Shown: positions 16,302 through 24,842 of the stretch, piece after piece | Numbering within the stretch: the first letter of the stretch is position 1 | Layout of the letters: every line of letters begins with the position of its first letter | Source: Anaerotruncus colihominis | Lineage (GTDB): Bacteria > Bacillota > Clostridia > Oscillospirales > Ruminococcaceae | Direction of reading: 5' to 3' | Assembly (NCBI GenBank): GCA_025146135.1 | Contig: CP102255.1 | Coordinates: 3,038,001 to 3,102,000, forward strand | Length of the DNA stretch: 64,000 nt | Made by a program: the position numbers and the translations under genes | The notes under the pieces: generated by a model | Databases searched by the model: none | What the model saw: the letters and a program-made list of their open reading frames with translations, nothing else | What the model was told of the DNA's origin: nothing

Positions 16302-17546
16302 TTACATCATCTCCAATCCTTGTTCTGCCGCCTGTTCTGGATGCAATATGGGAAGGGGCTGACCATCCTTTCTGCGGATCAGGCCATATTCCGTAATGGC
16401 TCCCAGCCGGTCATCCAGCAGTTGCTGACCAATCCGGACCGCCTGCGGGGTTTGGAACAGTTCCTCCGGCAAGTCCGGATACTTCTCCCGGAGGGTCATC
16501 TCTGCGTAGCCCCAGGTCTGCGCCACCTCGGGGTGAAGTTCGTACTGGCCGGCTTCCTCCATCAACTGGACGGCGCTGGTCAAGTCGGGCTGGCCCACAG
16601 CAGTCAGGAGAGCCTTATAGCGGACAAGCTCCGCCTCGCCCCAGGTTCGCTCCCGCTTTGCCAGCCGGCGGGCGAAATCGTTGACCTGCTCCAAGCCGTC
16701 GTCCTCCAGCGCGTCATTGATGGCATCCCGCAGGGAGGGGATCAGGCAGTCCACACAGTGGAAGGCGCATTCGTCCACTGAGGCGGCATCTACTTTTTCC
16801 ACCGCTCTCCATATACTGGCATCCACCGTGGGGAGATCCAGCGTTGCAGTGTTATCATTATCATACTGGGGATCATTGAAAAAGCCTTTGCGGACCTCCA
16901 GCACAACCGGAGCGCCGGAGCGGTGGAAGTAGGCAACTTCGCCGGGCCGGTACACATAGATAGGCTTGATTTCTCCACCCAGCTCCGCATAGCCGCGGTC
17001 GGTGAACACGCCGCCATGGTCCTCTTGATGCTGTTCCCCCAGCAGCTCCAGCAGCCTTTCCCGAAAGCCGCTGCCCTCATCCGTGGTACCCAGCAGAGCC
17101 ATGGCCTCATCTGAGAGCATCTCATTTTCGTACAAAAACGTCCCAAGTTCTTCGTGATTGGTAACTCGGGGCGCAAAACAGCAGACATCGGTATTATAGG
17201 TCAGGTTGATGAGCCGCTCCAGAGGGATGGGCCCGCTGTACTGCTCCTGTTCCATCTTCAGGAGGGCTTCCATTCCCGGCCGCTGATCCTCGGTCAGCGT
17301 GGCCAGACGCTGGGCAAACAGATTCAGGTCATACAGGTTGACATGATCTCCTATCATGCCGCGGCGCAGGGCCTCACAGCGAATACAGGTCAGTTCGTTT
17401 TTACAGGATCTGCCGTCCTTGATCCTTGCTTTCTGGAGCGCGTCATTGAATTCCACCCAGGTTGCCGGCATCTCCATCACCGTGGCCGTTTCATACCCCT
17501 TGGGGCTGCCGTTGCTGATCTCCACCTCGAAAATCGGTTTACCCAA
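16302..17546 (-). CDS. ArdA-like antirestriction protein
   Basis: A 414-residue protein starting at TTG 17546 with GGGAGG 8 nt upstream, inside the last codons of the DUF4314 gene. Residues 1-35 form a beta strand pair (KPIFEVEISN), then a Cys-containing segment (CKNELTCIRCEALRRG), then ArdA-like helical units with LTEDQRPGMEALLKME, EELGTFLYENEML and GGVFTDRGYAELG. Near the C-terminus EYGLIRRKDG resembles EFGLIRRF of the paralogue at 21048-22178. It probably counters host restriction; specificity unknown. Ends in GLEMM. Confidence 0.6.
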   Translation of the reverse strand: MGKPIFEVEISNGSPKGYETATVMEMPATWVEFNDALQKARIKDGRSCKNELTCIRCEALRRGMIGDHVNLYDLNLFAQRLATLTEDQRPGMEALLKMEQEQYSGPIPLERLINLTYNTDVCCFAPRVTNHEELGTFLYENEMLSDEAMALLGTTDEGSGFRERLLELLGEQHQEDHGGVFTDRGYAELGGEIKPIYVYRPGEVAYFHRSGAPVVLEVRKGFFNDPQYDNDNTATLDLPTVDASIWRAVEKVDAASVDECAFHCVDCLIPSLRDAINDALEDDGLEQVNDFARRLAKRERTWGEAELVRYKALLTAVGQPDLTSAVQLMEEAGQYELHPEVAQTWGYAEMTLREKYPDLPEELFQTPQAVRIGQQLLDDRLGAITEYGLIRRKDGQPLPILHPEQAAEQGLEMM

Positions 17547-18522
17547 GATCCATCCCTCCCATCTTAGGATAATTCTCCTGATATTTGGCTGGATCGGCGC
17601 CGGGAACGTCCCATCCCGCAAGGCTTCCGATCTCCATGGCCTGCCGCTGGATGGGGGTAACGCCCAGGTGTTCATTCAACTCATCCGCCAGTTCCACATT
17701 CCGTTCCTTGTCCCCGGTGTCCCACTCGGAGGGGTAGTAGCCGGTTTCACCACGCTTGATACAGATGAGCTGGCCAGTGTTCCGCAGCGTGGAGAAACAC
17801 AGCTCCGGCAGGCCATCCGCAATCTTGGGAGAAAACCGCTCCTGTTCGGTCTGGATGGACCAGCTCTCCGGCTGCCACAGGTGGACATACAGCTCACCGC
17901 CGTCCACACGGATTGCCTGCTGCTCCAGGCTCTCGCCAGCGCCGTCAGAGGCTTGACCACCCAGATACTCTTTTAAGGTGGCAAGCTCTGCCGGGGTCAG
18001 CTCGCCGGCCACCCGGCACTCTGCCACGCCCCACAGCCGGCCGTCCCTGACCTCAACGGTGAACACCGCTGAGCGGACTTTGTGGTCTACGCTGTCTCTT
18101 TCACCGTACCAGTGCATAAGGCCGCTCTCGCTTTCCTCCGGCATCCGATTTTTTACCAAAGCGGACAGAATGTGCCCCTCATAAGCCACGAGGGTGTGGC
18201 CATCCCACTCCTCGCCATCCTCCGACAGATCCCCCCACTCGTCCCGGCTATAGAAGTCGGCGGTGAGAGGCATATACAGCTTGAGCGTTTTAGGCTCCGG
18301 CGGGTAGACTGAGAAACGGTCTTCTCCCAGCACCAGGACCAGGGTGCGGCCATTATCCCAATTTACATGGAACTGCCCTGCATCATCGATGTAATCCAGT
18401 TTCCCAGTACTGCCGGTGGGAAGGGACTGAGAATCATCCCCCATCTCTGTGAGCTGGATACGGGAATTCTTGGGGAACTGTTCCCGCAGGAAGTCCAACC
18501 ATTCTTTTGGTACAGTCTGCAT
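17539..18522 (-). CDS. DUF4314 protein with a second element-specific domain
   Basis: A 327-residue protein. Residues about 15-72 are a DUF4314 small barrel (NSRIQLTEMGDDSQSLPTGS to FHVNWDNGRTL). Then follows a region containing LKLYMPLTADFYSRDEWGDL and LWGVAECRVAGELTPAEL, seen in DUF6329-type proteins (name from memory), and a C-terminal part with CIKRGETGYYPSEWDT. All three parts are typical of ICE cargo with no assigned biochemistry. The final codons, MGGMDLG, contain the Shine-Dalgarno of the downstream gene, which starts 8 nt inside. Confidence 0.7.
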   Translation of the reverse strand: MQTVPKEWLDFLREQFPKNSRIQLTEMGDDSQSLPTGSTGKLDYIDDAGQFHVNWDNGRTLVLVLGEDRFSVYPPEPKTLKLYMPLTADFYSRDEWGDLSEDGEEWDGHTLVAYEGHILSALVKNRMPEESESGLMHWYGERDSVDHKVRSAVFTVEVRDGRLWGVAECRVAGELTPAELATLKEYLGGQASDGAGESLEQQAIRVDGGELYVHLWQPESWSIQTEQERFSPKIADGLPELCFSTLRNTGQLICIKRGETGYYPSEWDTGDKERNVELADELNEHLGVTPIQRQAMEIGSLAGWDVPGADPAKYQENYPKMGGMDLG

Positions 18523-18584
18523 TACTTTGCCTCCTATACAACATGAGATGAAATCCGTTTAACGATACAGCTTCTTGTTCCTAT

Positions 18585-19925
18585 TTAGATACTTCCCATC
18601 ATTATCCCAGCCTCTGGGGAGTCTAATTTCTGATGAAGTGCCTCTATCGCGTCAGCAATAACAGGGTCATTCTGAAAGCTGGCCAGTTTCTGGTGATCCT
18701 CGAAAAATCGCTGCTCCCCGTCCTGAGCATGAACAATATCCACCGTGACGATCCCATCCTTGGTAACTCCCAGCCGCTTTTCGCCGGCATCGCTATCCTG
18801 GTAGATCTGGATGGCCTCCTCCAGTGTCAGGTTCTGCCTGATTTTCTCCTGCGGGGTATTGGTGTCCGTCATGACAAACCAGGCATAGGTGTGGGGAAGG
18901 CTGGGATCTGCGGCATCCCGGAGGGCTTGTTTTCCGACCTCAGTCAGCCCATAGTTACAGGTGCGGCGAGGATTTTTCTCACCGGCAAAGTCTAACAGGA
19001 TATCGTCTACTGCTTTTTTAACCGTCGGATCATCTGTCAGGATCTCACAGCGGAAGCCAGTCGTGTCACGGTAGGGCAATTCCTCCCGGATGCTCTGGAG
19101 AAATGCCGGGGGATCTGTGAACTCCTGCTGTTCGCCGTTGGCGTAGGTTGTTCGGCCCACCAGCCTGTTCTGCTGAGCCATCTGCTGCTGGCGCAGATCA
19201 TAGCAATACAGATACCCTTGATACTCACCAGGGAGGGGCGTACAGCGCAAGCAGAAGCGGTAATTTTCTGTTTCTGTGATATAGCCATAACTTCTGCGGT
19301 CTTCCGTGATAGCCCCGCCATGCTGCCAGCAGTAGGCATCCATAGCGCCCAGGTTCTTCAGGAGTCCGGTCTGACGCAGGTTGTCTACCAATCGCTGTAG
19401 CACCTCTTTAAACTCCGGGATATTGAACCTGTCCCCGTTATGAGGCCACCAGCTATGCCAGAACTCCCTTCCTCCGTGGCCGAAGTCCATTCGCACATGG
19501 CCTATCGTGCCCAGAGCCTCATCTTTCTCAGGTTCCAGTTCGGAATAAAACAGCCCCGCCTCATCGGGAGAGGCGGGGCGCAGTACAAATTCACGGATGT
19601 CCTGGGGGCAGGGCAGATCATGCTCCTCGCAAAATTGCTCCAGCGTCAGTTCCTCTCCCAACAGATAAAATGTACCATTGACCCGGCGCGATGTGACGCC
19701 CTCGCGCCTCAAAGGGGTAGGAGAGAGCACAGTCCCCGCATGATAGCCGACTTCCTGATCTACCAGGGTGATCCTGGCATTGGGGGCCTTGCGGGTTCCA
19801 CGCAGGTCGTAGCAGTGCCACCCTTGGGGGATGGTATCCCGCTGAACCAGCCAGTTGGTAAACAGCACGGGCTTTCCAAACAGCTCCGCGTGCTGCATGG
19901 AATCAGTCCAGATATCAATGCTCAT
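18585..19925 (-). CDS. LPD28-like large polyvalent element protein
   Basis: A 446-residue protein. The N-terminus (PVLFTNWLVQRDTIPQGWHC, then NARITLVDQEVGYHAGTVLS and EELTLEQFCEEH) matches the LPD28-type domain often fused into huge mobile-element proteins. The middle has FGHGGREFWHSWW and YCWQHGG; the C-terminus (VKKAVDDILLDF, then QEKIRQNLTLEEAIQIYQDS) resembles YodL-like modules. It overlaps the preceding gene by 4 nt (ATGA). No enzymatic motif is evident; its role in the element is unknown. Ends in IMMGSI, not explained by a nearby start codon. Confidence 0.6.
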   Translation of the reverse strand: MSIDIWTDSMQHAELFGKPVLFTNWLVQRDTIPQGWHCYDLRGTRKAPNARITLVDQEVGYHAGTVLSPTPLRREGVTSRRVNGTFYLLGEELTLEQFCEEHDLPCPQDIREFVLRPASPDEAGLFYSELEPEKDEALGTIGHVRMDFGHGGREFWHSWWPHNGDRFNIPEFKEVLQRLVDNLRQTGLLKNLGAMDAYCWQHGGAITEDRRSYGYITETENYRFCLRCTPLPGEYQGYLYCYDLRQQQMAQQNRLVGRTTYANGEQQEFTDPPAFLQSIREELPYRDTTGFRCEILTDDPTVKKAVDDILLDFAGEKNPRRTCNYGLTEVGKQALRDAADPSLPHTYAWFVMTDTNTPQEKIRQNLTLEEAIQIYQDSDAGEKRLGVTKDGIVTVDIVHAQDGEQRFFEDHQKLASFQNDPVIADAIEALHQKLDSPEAGIMMGSI

Positions 19926-20440
19926 TCAATTCCTCCCATCCTCACACTGTTTTCCCACTCGCTCTGGTCCCGCAGCGCTTCCTGCATCTGCGAGCAGAGA
20001 CTGTCCAGTGACGGAGAGGCACAGTTCCAGAATGCGGCGATGTTCCGCATCAGCCGCTCACATTCCGCCACCTGCTCGGCCGCTTCACTGGCGCCCTGTC
20101 CCGGAATCATGTCCATGGCATAGCGGTACAGGCCAAGCACTGCGCCATTGATCTGATCCTGTACGGGTGCCCACGGCTGCTCCGATTGTTCCGCCTCCCG
20201 CATCCGGCGGTCAAAGGCGGACAGACGATTTTCTCCACTGTTGTCGAGTCCCCAATACCCCTCCAGCCGGTCAATTAGTTCCCGCAGAGCGGATGACTCG
20301 GCTTTCCCGGCGTCGCCTGCTTTCTGCCGCAGTTCAGCGGCGTATTCTGTGAGCCCATCAATGCACTGAACAATCAGCTTTTTGTCTCTCTGTGCCTGGG
20401 GTTCCATGAGCGTGATCAGTTCATCCAATGTCAGTTTCAT
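19922..20440 (-). CDS. Helical hypothetical protein
   Basis: A 172-residue protein, start ATG 20440 with GGGAGG 8 nt upstream; an extension to 20497 lacks support. It is mostly helical (LDELITLMEPQAQRDKKL, ALRELIDRLEGYWGL, EAAEQVAECERLMRNIAAFW), with no recognisable catalytic motif. It lies upstream of and overlaps the LPD28-like gene. The terminal MGGIE contains the Shine-Dalgarno of that gene, so its tail is explained by translational coupling. Confidence 0.6.
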   Translation of the reverse strand: MKLTLDELITLMEPQAQRDKKLIVQCIDGLTEYAAELRQKAGDAGKAESSALRELIDRLEGYWGLDNSGENRLSAFDRRMREAEQSEQPWAPVQDQINGAVLGLYRYAMDMIPGQGASEAAEQVAECERLMRNIAAFWNCASPSLDSLCSQMQEALRDQSEWENSVRMGGIE

Positions 20441-20644
20441 TTTTTCTACCTCCCGCGCTGGGCCAAAGCCCCAGCGGATTACCCGCAACATTACCACACT
20501 TTTTGCAGAATAGCCACCCTGACTTCGTAAAAATCAGAAAATAAGCACGGCGCCTGATTCGCTGGTTATTCAACGCCAAAACTCCGCCTCAAAGGTGGTC
20601 TTTTCTAACCTTTCCTCCAACAGGGGATTTTTTAACCGCTCAAA

Positions 20645-21003
20645 CTATGGCCAGTCAAATTCTTCCCTATAGCAGAGGATCTTTTCGATTCCATACCCCG
20701 CGTCCAGGAGTGGCTCAGCCAATCGTTTTATACAGCCTGCCGCAAAAGACGCCGCTTCTTCTCTGTCCACACCTTTACCGCGGAACACATATTCCAGCCA
20801 TATTCGGTATGTGGGGAGCAGAGTAAACTCCATGTTCTCCTGAATACGCTCCATGAACATATTATCAGACGCCAGAATTGATGTGACGCGCTCCGCCATG
20901 GTTGCCTGCAAACCTTCAAACATAGCCCAGCCATAATCCCGTACATTAAATAGGGATTGATGATAATGCCCATTCTGACATCGTAGTCTATCTTGTACTC
21001 CAC
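20645..21003 (-). pseudogene. Small cargo gene, probably frameshifted
   Basis: The frame ending at 20645 reads as a plausible helical protein (from MFEGLQATMAERVTSILAS at 20923 onward, about 92 residues), but its ATG has no ribosome site. In another frame GTG 21003, 8 nt after a perfect GGAGG, starts EYKIDYDVRMGIIINPYLMYG and then becomes improbable. Joining the two near 20930-20945 would give about 115 residues. I read this as one gene broken by an indel. No classical slippery heptamer is present at the junction. If the assembly is correct the gene is dead or the shorter frame is used. Confidence 0.45.
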
Positions 21004-21047
21004 TTTGTTTTCCTCCATCAAAATAAAGAGCAGCCCCGCCTTAATTT

Positions 21048-22178
21048 TCAGTGCATCTGCAACCCCTCTTGTACTTCAGGAAACGGAGCGCTGAACCTTC
21101 GGATGAGACCGAATTCGGTTCTTCGGACGCCGTCCTCCTGCATATAAAAGTTACCCAGCGCCTCGAAATCCGCAAAGCCATCGAGGGTGGAGATCAGTTC
21201 CTCGTCTGCCCCGATCCGCTCCAGCACCTGCTTGCCATATTCCTCCGGATCGTCCGGTACACGCTCATAGTCGTCCAGTTCGATGGAGAGTTTCAAAGCC
21301 TCCTGGAGCGTTGCCGGCTGTTCCACATCAAGGACGGAGAGGTACTTCAGCAATGCGCCGTCCTCCTGATCCATCTGCCGGATATTTTCCGCCAGCTCAT
21401 CCAATTGCTCCAACCTCATATCCGTCCCGTGCAGAGGAAGATGTTCCCCCAAATAGGGGCGCAGGGCCTCCACCTGAACGAGTTTCACCATATTGAGGCT
21501 GTCTATTCCAAGAAACTGTCTGGCGCTCTCCAGTTGCTCGAAGGTTGCCGGCAGCATAATCTGCACGATTTCATTCTTCGCACCTTTGGAGCAGATGTTT
21601 TTCAGCCGTACTCGGAAAACAGCGTCCAATGGCTCATTACCCAAAAGCTCCAGCGCCTTTTTCTGGACATAGCTGCCGTTGGCGTATACCCCGTCGTGCT
21701 TTTCCCGGTATTCAGCCCCCACACGGGCGTAATTGATATAGGGCTTGAAGCGATCCGGAAATGGTGTGATCCCTTTGTCCACAAGGTAGGCGCCCAATTC
21801 TGAATCAGAGGTTATATTACCGATGAGCATATATTCATCCAGTCTGTTCGCCACAGCAAGGGCCTCATCCAAGTTCTCGGCGTGTTCCGCATCCAATGCC
21901 CCGGAAAAGATGGCGGCTTTTTCTGGAGAGAGGGCATCTGTGCGTTCCGCCAGTTGCTGGAGCTTTTGAAACTGCTCTGAATCTTCCACATCCACATCGT
22001 ACAGATAGCGGTAAAGACCCGGCACATTGCCTCTCACATCCAGGATAGCGGTGGTTGTGGTATCGAGGCTAATCCCGTCCAGGATTACAAAAGCCTCTCC
22101 AATCTCAGCGGGACTGGCAGGCAGTCGCAGATGGACGCGCTCATGTTCGTTGCCTCGGCTTAGTGTCAACAAAATCAT
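21048..22178 (-). CDS. ArdA-like antirestriction protein with duplicated units
   Basis: A 376-residue acidic protein with two related helical units. Unit 1 runs LSPEKAAIFSGALDAEHAEN, LDEALAVANRLDEY, SELGAYL and YINYARVGAEYREKHDGVY. Unit 2 runs EDGALLKYLSVLDVEQPAT, LQEALKLSIELDDYE and FADFEALGNFYMQEDGVRRT. This is the repeated architecture of ArdA-type antirestriction proteins. ATG 22178 is preceded by GGGAGGG at a 7-nt distance, inside the 3' end of the upstream gene, one base after its stop. Function is inferred from these motifs. Ends in LQMH. Confidence 0.62.
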   Translation of the reverse strand: MILLTLSRGNEHERVHLRLPASPAEIGEAFVILDGISLDTTTTAILDVRGNVPGLYRYLYDVDVEDSEQFQKLQQLAERTDALSPEKAAIFSGALDAEHAENLDEALAVANRLDEYMLIGNITSDSELGAYLVDKGITPFPDRFKPYINYARVGAEYREKHDGVYANGSYVQKKALELLGNEPLDAVFRVRLKNICSKGAKNEIVQIMLPATFEQLESARQFLGIDSLNMVKLVQVEALRPYLGEHLPLHGTDMRLEQLDELAENIRQMDQEDGALLKYLSVLDVEQPATLQEALKLSIELDDYERVPDDPEEYGKQVLERIGADEELISTLDGFADFEALGNFYMQEDGVRRTEFGLIRRFSAPFPEVQEGLQMH

Positions 22179-22179
22179 T

Positions 22180-23361
22180 CTATATCCCTCCCATGGTGAG
22201 GCCTGTTTGGTGTATGGCTTCAGCTTCCATTAGGTCTTGCAAAGGCGTTTCTCCGTGATAGGACACATAGCCATAATCGTTGAACCAACCGCCTTCCTCC
22301 CGAATACGTTGCTCCCCATAGCCTTTGTAGTCATAGAACCCATCCAGGTTGTCATCATACTCGAAGCGGCCAGACTCCTGGATCATGTACTTCCCGTATT
22401 CCTCCGGGGTATGGACGCCTGGAATGAAGCTGAACAGATCCAGGTTTTTGGCCAACTGACAGATCTGTGCGGCGTTCTTTGGATCTGCAAACACGATTAC
22501 AGCCTCCAGCTTGTTCTGCCCTTTCTCATCCAGTTTCGCAATGGCGCTGCTCATGGCGTTGAGGGCGGTCAGGTTGTCTTGTTTCTCGTCCAGGAGTTCA
22601 CCGACCTCCTTTTGCAGAAAAAACGCATCTATTGTATATTGTGCTGTGCCTGCATCCCGCACACCTGCCCGCAGCAGGGTGCGCCGAATCTGCTGCTCCG
22701 ACGCGGGGAGCCAAAGCAGTTCCGGTTTTTGGCCTTCTGCCGGCATGATCTTCAATCCAAGGTTGCTGTTATCATAGAGATATTCCGGAAACTGCCGTCC
22801 GTTGTAGAGCTGCTCCAGCCTCATGCCGTTATCATAGACAACGCCATAGGGGGTGACGGTCCCGGCTCCGCTGTCAATGAGCAGGAGCGCCGTTTCAACC
22901 CCGTCCAGATTCTCCAGCTCCTCCATACTGGCACTGCCACCATTCAGATTCATATAGTGTTCTTGCCCGATTTCCTTAAGGTCAGAAAAATCTGTGATGA
23001 CCGTGGCCCGCTGGCAGCAAAAGGTCAGATTGATGAAATCTTTTATTTGTGTGATTCCCAACTTGTGGGCCATCCCCTGGAACTGGGCGGCCTCACCGTC
23101 ATCAAAACTGTCCAACCGCTTGGCCAGGTAGTCCAGCTCGTCCAAGGTAACGGATTTGCCGGTCAGCTCATTCAGGACAGTATAAAAACTGTCCAGCTCA
23201 TCCACTTGGCAGTCCTGACGGAGCGTGTCGCCGATTCCCAATGGCTCCAGCAGTTCTATCGTGTGGTCGTATTCCTCCCTGGGAATGGGGAATGGAATCG
23301 TAATCTGCCCATATTCCGGGTGCTGGGCGCTGCTCAGCACCGCTTGGATTACATAGCCCAT
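22180..23361 (-). CDS. ArdA-like antirestriction protein
   Basis: A 393-residue protein, ATG 23361 with AAGGAGG 6 nt upstream. After an N-terminal beta hairpin (GYVIQAVLSS, then QITIPFPIPRE) it carries ArdA-like units (VTLDELDYLAKRLDSFDDGE, FINLTFCCQRATV, LKEIGQEHYMN, then FSFIPGVHTPEEYGKYMIQE and YDGKYGEQRIREEGGWFNDY-like ending). The initial domain is also found at the start of the neighbouring paralogue at 21048. Its 5' end overlaps the upstream Cys-rich gene by 164 nt in another frame, which is unusual. It ends TMGGI, encoding the Shine-Dalgarno for the next gene. Confidence 0.6.
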   Translation of the reverse strand: MGYVIQAVLSSAQHPEYGQITIPFPIPREEYDHTIELLEPLGIGDTLRQDCQVDELDSFYTVLNELTGKSVTLDELDYLAKRLDSFDDGEAAQFQGMAHKLGITQIKDFINLTFCCQRATVITDFSDLKEIGQEHYMNLNGGSASMEELENLDGVETALLLIDSGAGTVTPYGVVYDNGMRLEQLYNGRQFPEYLYDNSNLGLKIMPAEGQKPELLWLPASEQQIRRTLLRAGVRDAGTAQYTIDAFFLQKEVGELLDEKQDNLTALNAMSSAIAKLDEKGQNKLEAVIVFADPKNAAQICQLAKNLDLFSFIPGVHTPEEYGKYMIQESGRFEYDDNLDGFYDYKGYGEQRIREEGGWFNDYGYVSYHGETPLQDLMEAEAIHQTGLTMGGI

Positions 23362-24052
23362 TCTGAGCCTCCTTACCCGCATCCATGACTGCCTTTCCGT
23401 GCCGGGCGATCAGGGTTGCGTAAATGATATTGAGAAAATCCATGTCACTCACCAGGTTTCGGTGCGCCAGATCTTCCACCTCCATGGGCGGCTTCAGGTC
23501 GTACAGCCGTCTGGCGGAATAAAAGACGGGGTAATCTTGTGCCGTGAACCCGTGGAGCGCAATGCGGTTGAAATCAATAAAATCGTGTGAAAGAGCGGAG
23601 AGCGCCGGCTGCCAGAGCCGCTCCTTTGAGGCGAGGAGGTAGAGCGCCGCCAGATAGCCAGGAGGCGTGCCATCCCACGCCCTGGCCGCAAAGCGGCTTT
23701 TCAGCTGGACGAATACTGTGCGCAGGATTACCTGATCCGGCCCATCCCAATGCTCCACGGCCTGAATTCTCTTGCGCAGGCCGGCATGAGGGATGTGTCC
23801 GAAACATTCCAGGATCAAATCACGATACCCAATTGCGCCGGACTTCAACCGCTCCGCGATATAGGGGCAGATGGGGATCTGACAGGACCGGCGGCGGTAG
23901 TGCAGGCAGTACCGGCAAGCCACATCCTCCGGCTTGTAGCGGAAGCGGCTGAGGATCATCGTCCCACCGCCGCGCCTCTGAAAGCCGGGGACGCTCATCA
24001 TCATGCGCTCCAGTCCGGCCCGTGGGGTATCTTGGGCGAAATATTTTGTCAT
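23198..24052 (-). CDS. Conserved ICE protein with Cys cluster, extended C-terminus
   Basis: A 284-residue protein starting at ATG 24052 with AAGGAG upstream. Residues about 37-55 contain CRYCLHYRRRSCQIPICPY, a possible zinc site. The rest is helical with a hydrophobic core (GYLAALYLLASKERLWQPAL, LIARHGKAVMDAG). After KAVMDAG the frame continues about 55 residues over the beginning of the ArdA-like gene in low-complexity, basic sequence that looks non-native. The original stop was probably near 23,365 and has been lost by mutation or by sequence error. Function unknown. Confidence 0.55.
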   Translation of the reverse strand: MTKYFAQDTPRAGLERMMMSVPGFQRRGGGTMILSRFRYKPEDVACRYCLHYRRRSCQIPICPYIAERLKSGAIGYRDLILECFGHIPHAGLRKRIQAVEHWDGPDQVILRTVFVQLKSRFAARAWDGTPPGYLAALYLLASKERLWQPALSALSHDFIDFNRIALHGFTAQDYPVFYSARRLYDLKPPMEVEDLAHRNLVSDMDFLNIIYATLIARHGKAVMDAGKEAQNGLCNPSGAEQRPAPGIWADYDSIPHSQGGIRPHDRTAGAIGNRRHAPSGLPSG

Positions 24053-24080
24053 GGTACACTCCTTTTTTGAGCACAAAAAA

Positions 24081-24124
24081 GCGGGGGCCGCTTATGCTGC
24101 ACAATGTGCAGACGCGGCCCCCGC
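24081..24124 (-). terminator. Large double hairpin terminator
   Basis: An 11-bp outer stem (GCGGGGGCCGC and complement) encloses a second stem (CTGCACA-TTGTGCAG) and is followed on the minus strand by TTTTTT. It ends the transcript of the first cargo gene at 24136-24798. Confidence 0.88.
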
Positions 24125-24135
24125 TCTCTTTGATG

Positions 24136-24798
24136 TCACATATCCATTTGTGGTTCCTGCTCCTGTCCCTGTTCCAGTCGGTCCGTCAGGTCTGGGACGG
24201 TGTATTCGATCTTTGTCCTTGCGGTCTGCAGAGCTTTCAGCTGGACATCTTCTAACTCCGGACCTTCATCCAACAGATAGTCTGTGCCCCGATAGAGTTC
24301 GGTTAACTCCTCCGGTGAGAAGAGCTGGGCCTTGGAGATCAGCCCGGAACGGACGGCGAAGTCCTGCTTTGCGCTTTGGAAATCTCCCATATAATTATGG
24401 CCATAGAGGAGGGCTGTCCTGTCGTAATTCCAGATCCATGTGTTGAACTGATAGCCCCATTCCTTCGGCAGTTCTATGCCGGCCAGCACCGCTCCACCAA
24501 AATCCGCAAGCAGATGGAACTCATCTTTTAAGCTGCTGGCGCGAAGCAGGGGGGCGTTCTGAACTGCTTCTACATACTCATATACCTCATCCGCCATCCC
24601 TGCCACCCTGTGATACAATTCACTGGCCTTCTGGTTTTGACTCCCGGCCGGCAAAAGGAAGGCATCATGCCCTGGAGAAACAAAGAGGACAGGCCGGCCA
24701 TGGAGAAAAACCTCCAGCCGCTTGTCCTCCACATTGGATGATTCAATTCCGCCTTCTCTCAGGCGCCGGGACAGTTCTTCAAAAAACTTGTTTTCCAT
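24136..24798 (-). CDS. Hypothetical first cargo gene at the tRNA end of the element
   Basis: A 220-residue protein, ATG 24798 with AAAAGGAG upstream. It has a helical N-terminus (EELSRRLREGGIE), a beta-rich centre (KRLEVFLHGRPVLFVSPGHD) and a helical C-terminal half. Its own terminator follows, so it is a separate transcription unit and the gene nearest the tRNA end. In ICEs that position often holds regulators or excision helpers, but no DNA-binding motif is evident. It ends EPQMDM. No family recognised. Confidence 0.6.
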   Translation of the reverse strand: MENKFFEELSRRLREGGIESSNVEDKRLEVFLHGRPVLFVSPGHDAFLLPAGSQNQKASELYHRVAGMADEVYEYVEAVQNAPLLRASSLKDEFHLLADFGGAVLAGIELPKEWGYQFNTWIWNYDRTALLYGHNYMGDFQSAKQDFAVRSGLISKAQLFSPEELTELYRGTDYLLDEGPELEDVQLKALQTARTKIEYTVPDLTDRLEQGQEQEPQMDM

Positions 24799-24842
24799 AG
24801 AATCTCCTTTTCCACATTTTATTGCCATCGTGTAAAAGAAAA

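Noticed and set aside
20925..20960. Programmed -1 frameshift site in the split small gene
   Set aside because: The frame change needed is -1, but no X-XXY-YYZ heptamer fits at CCCTATTTAATG, so an indel is more likely.
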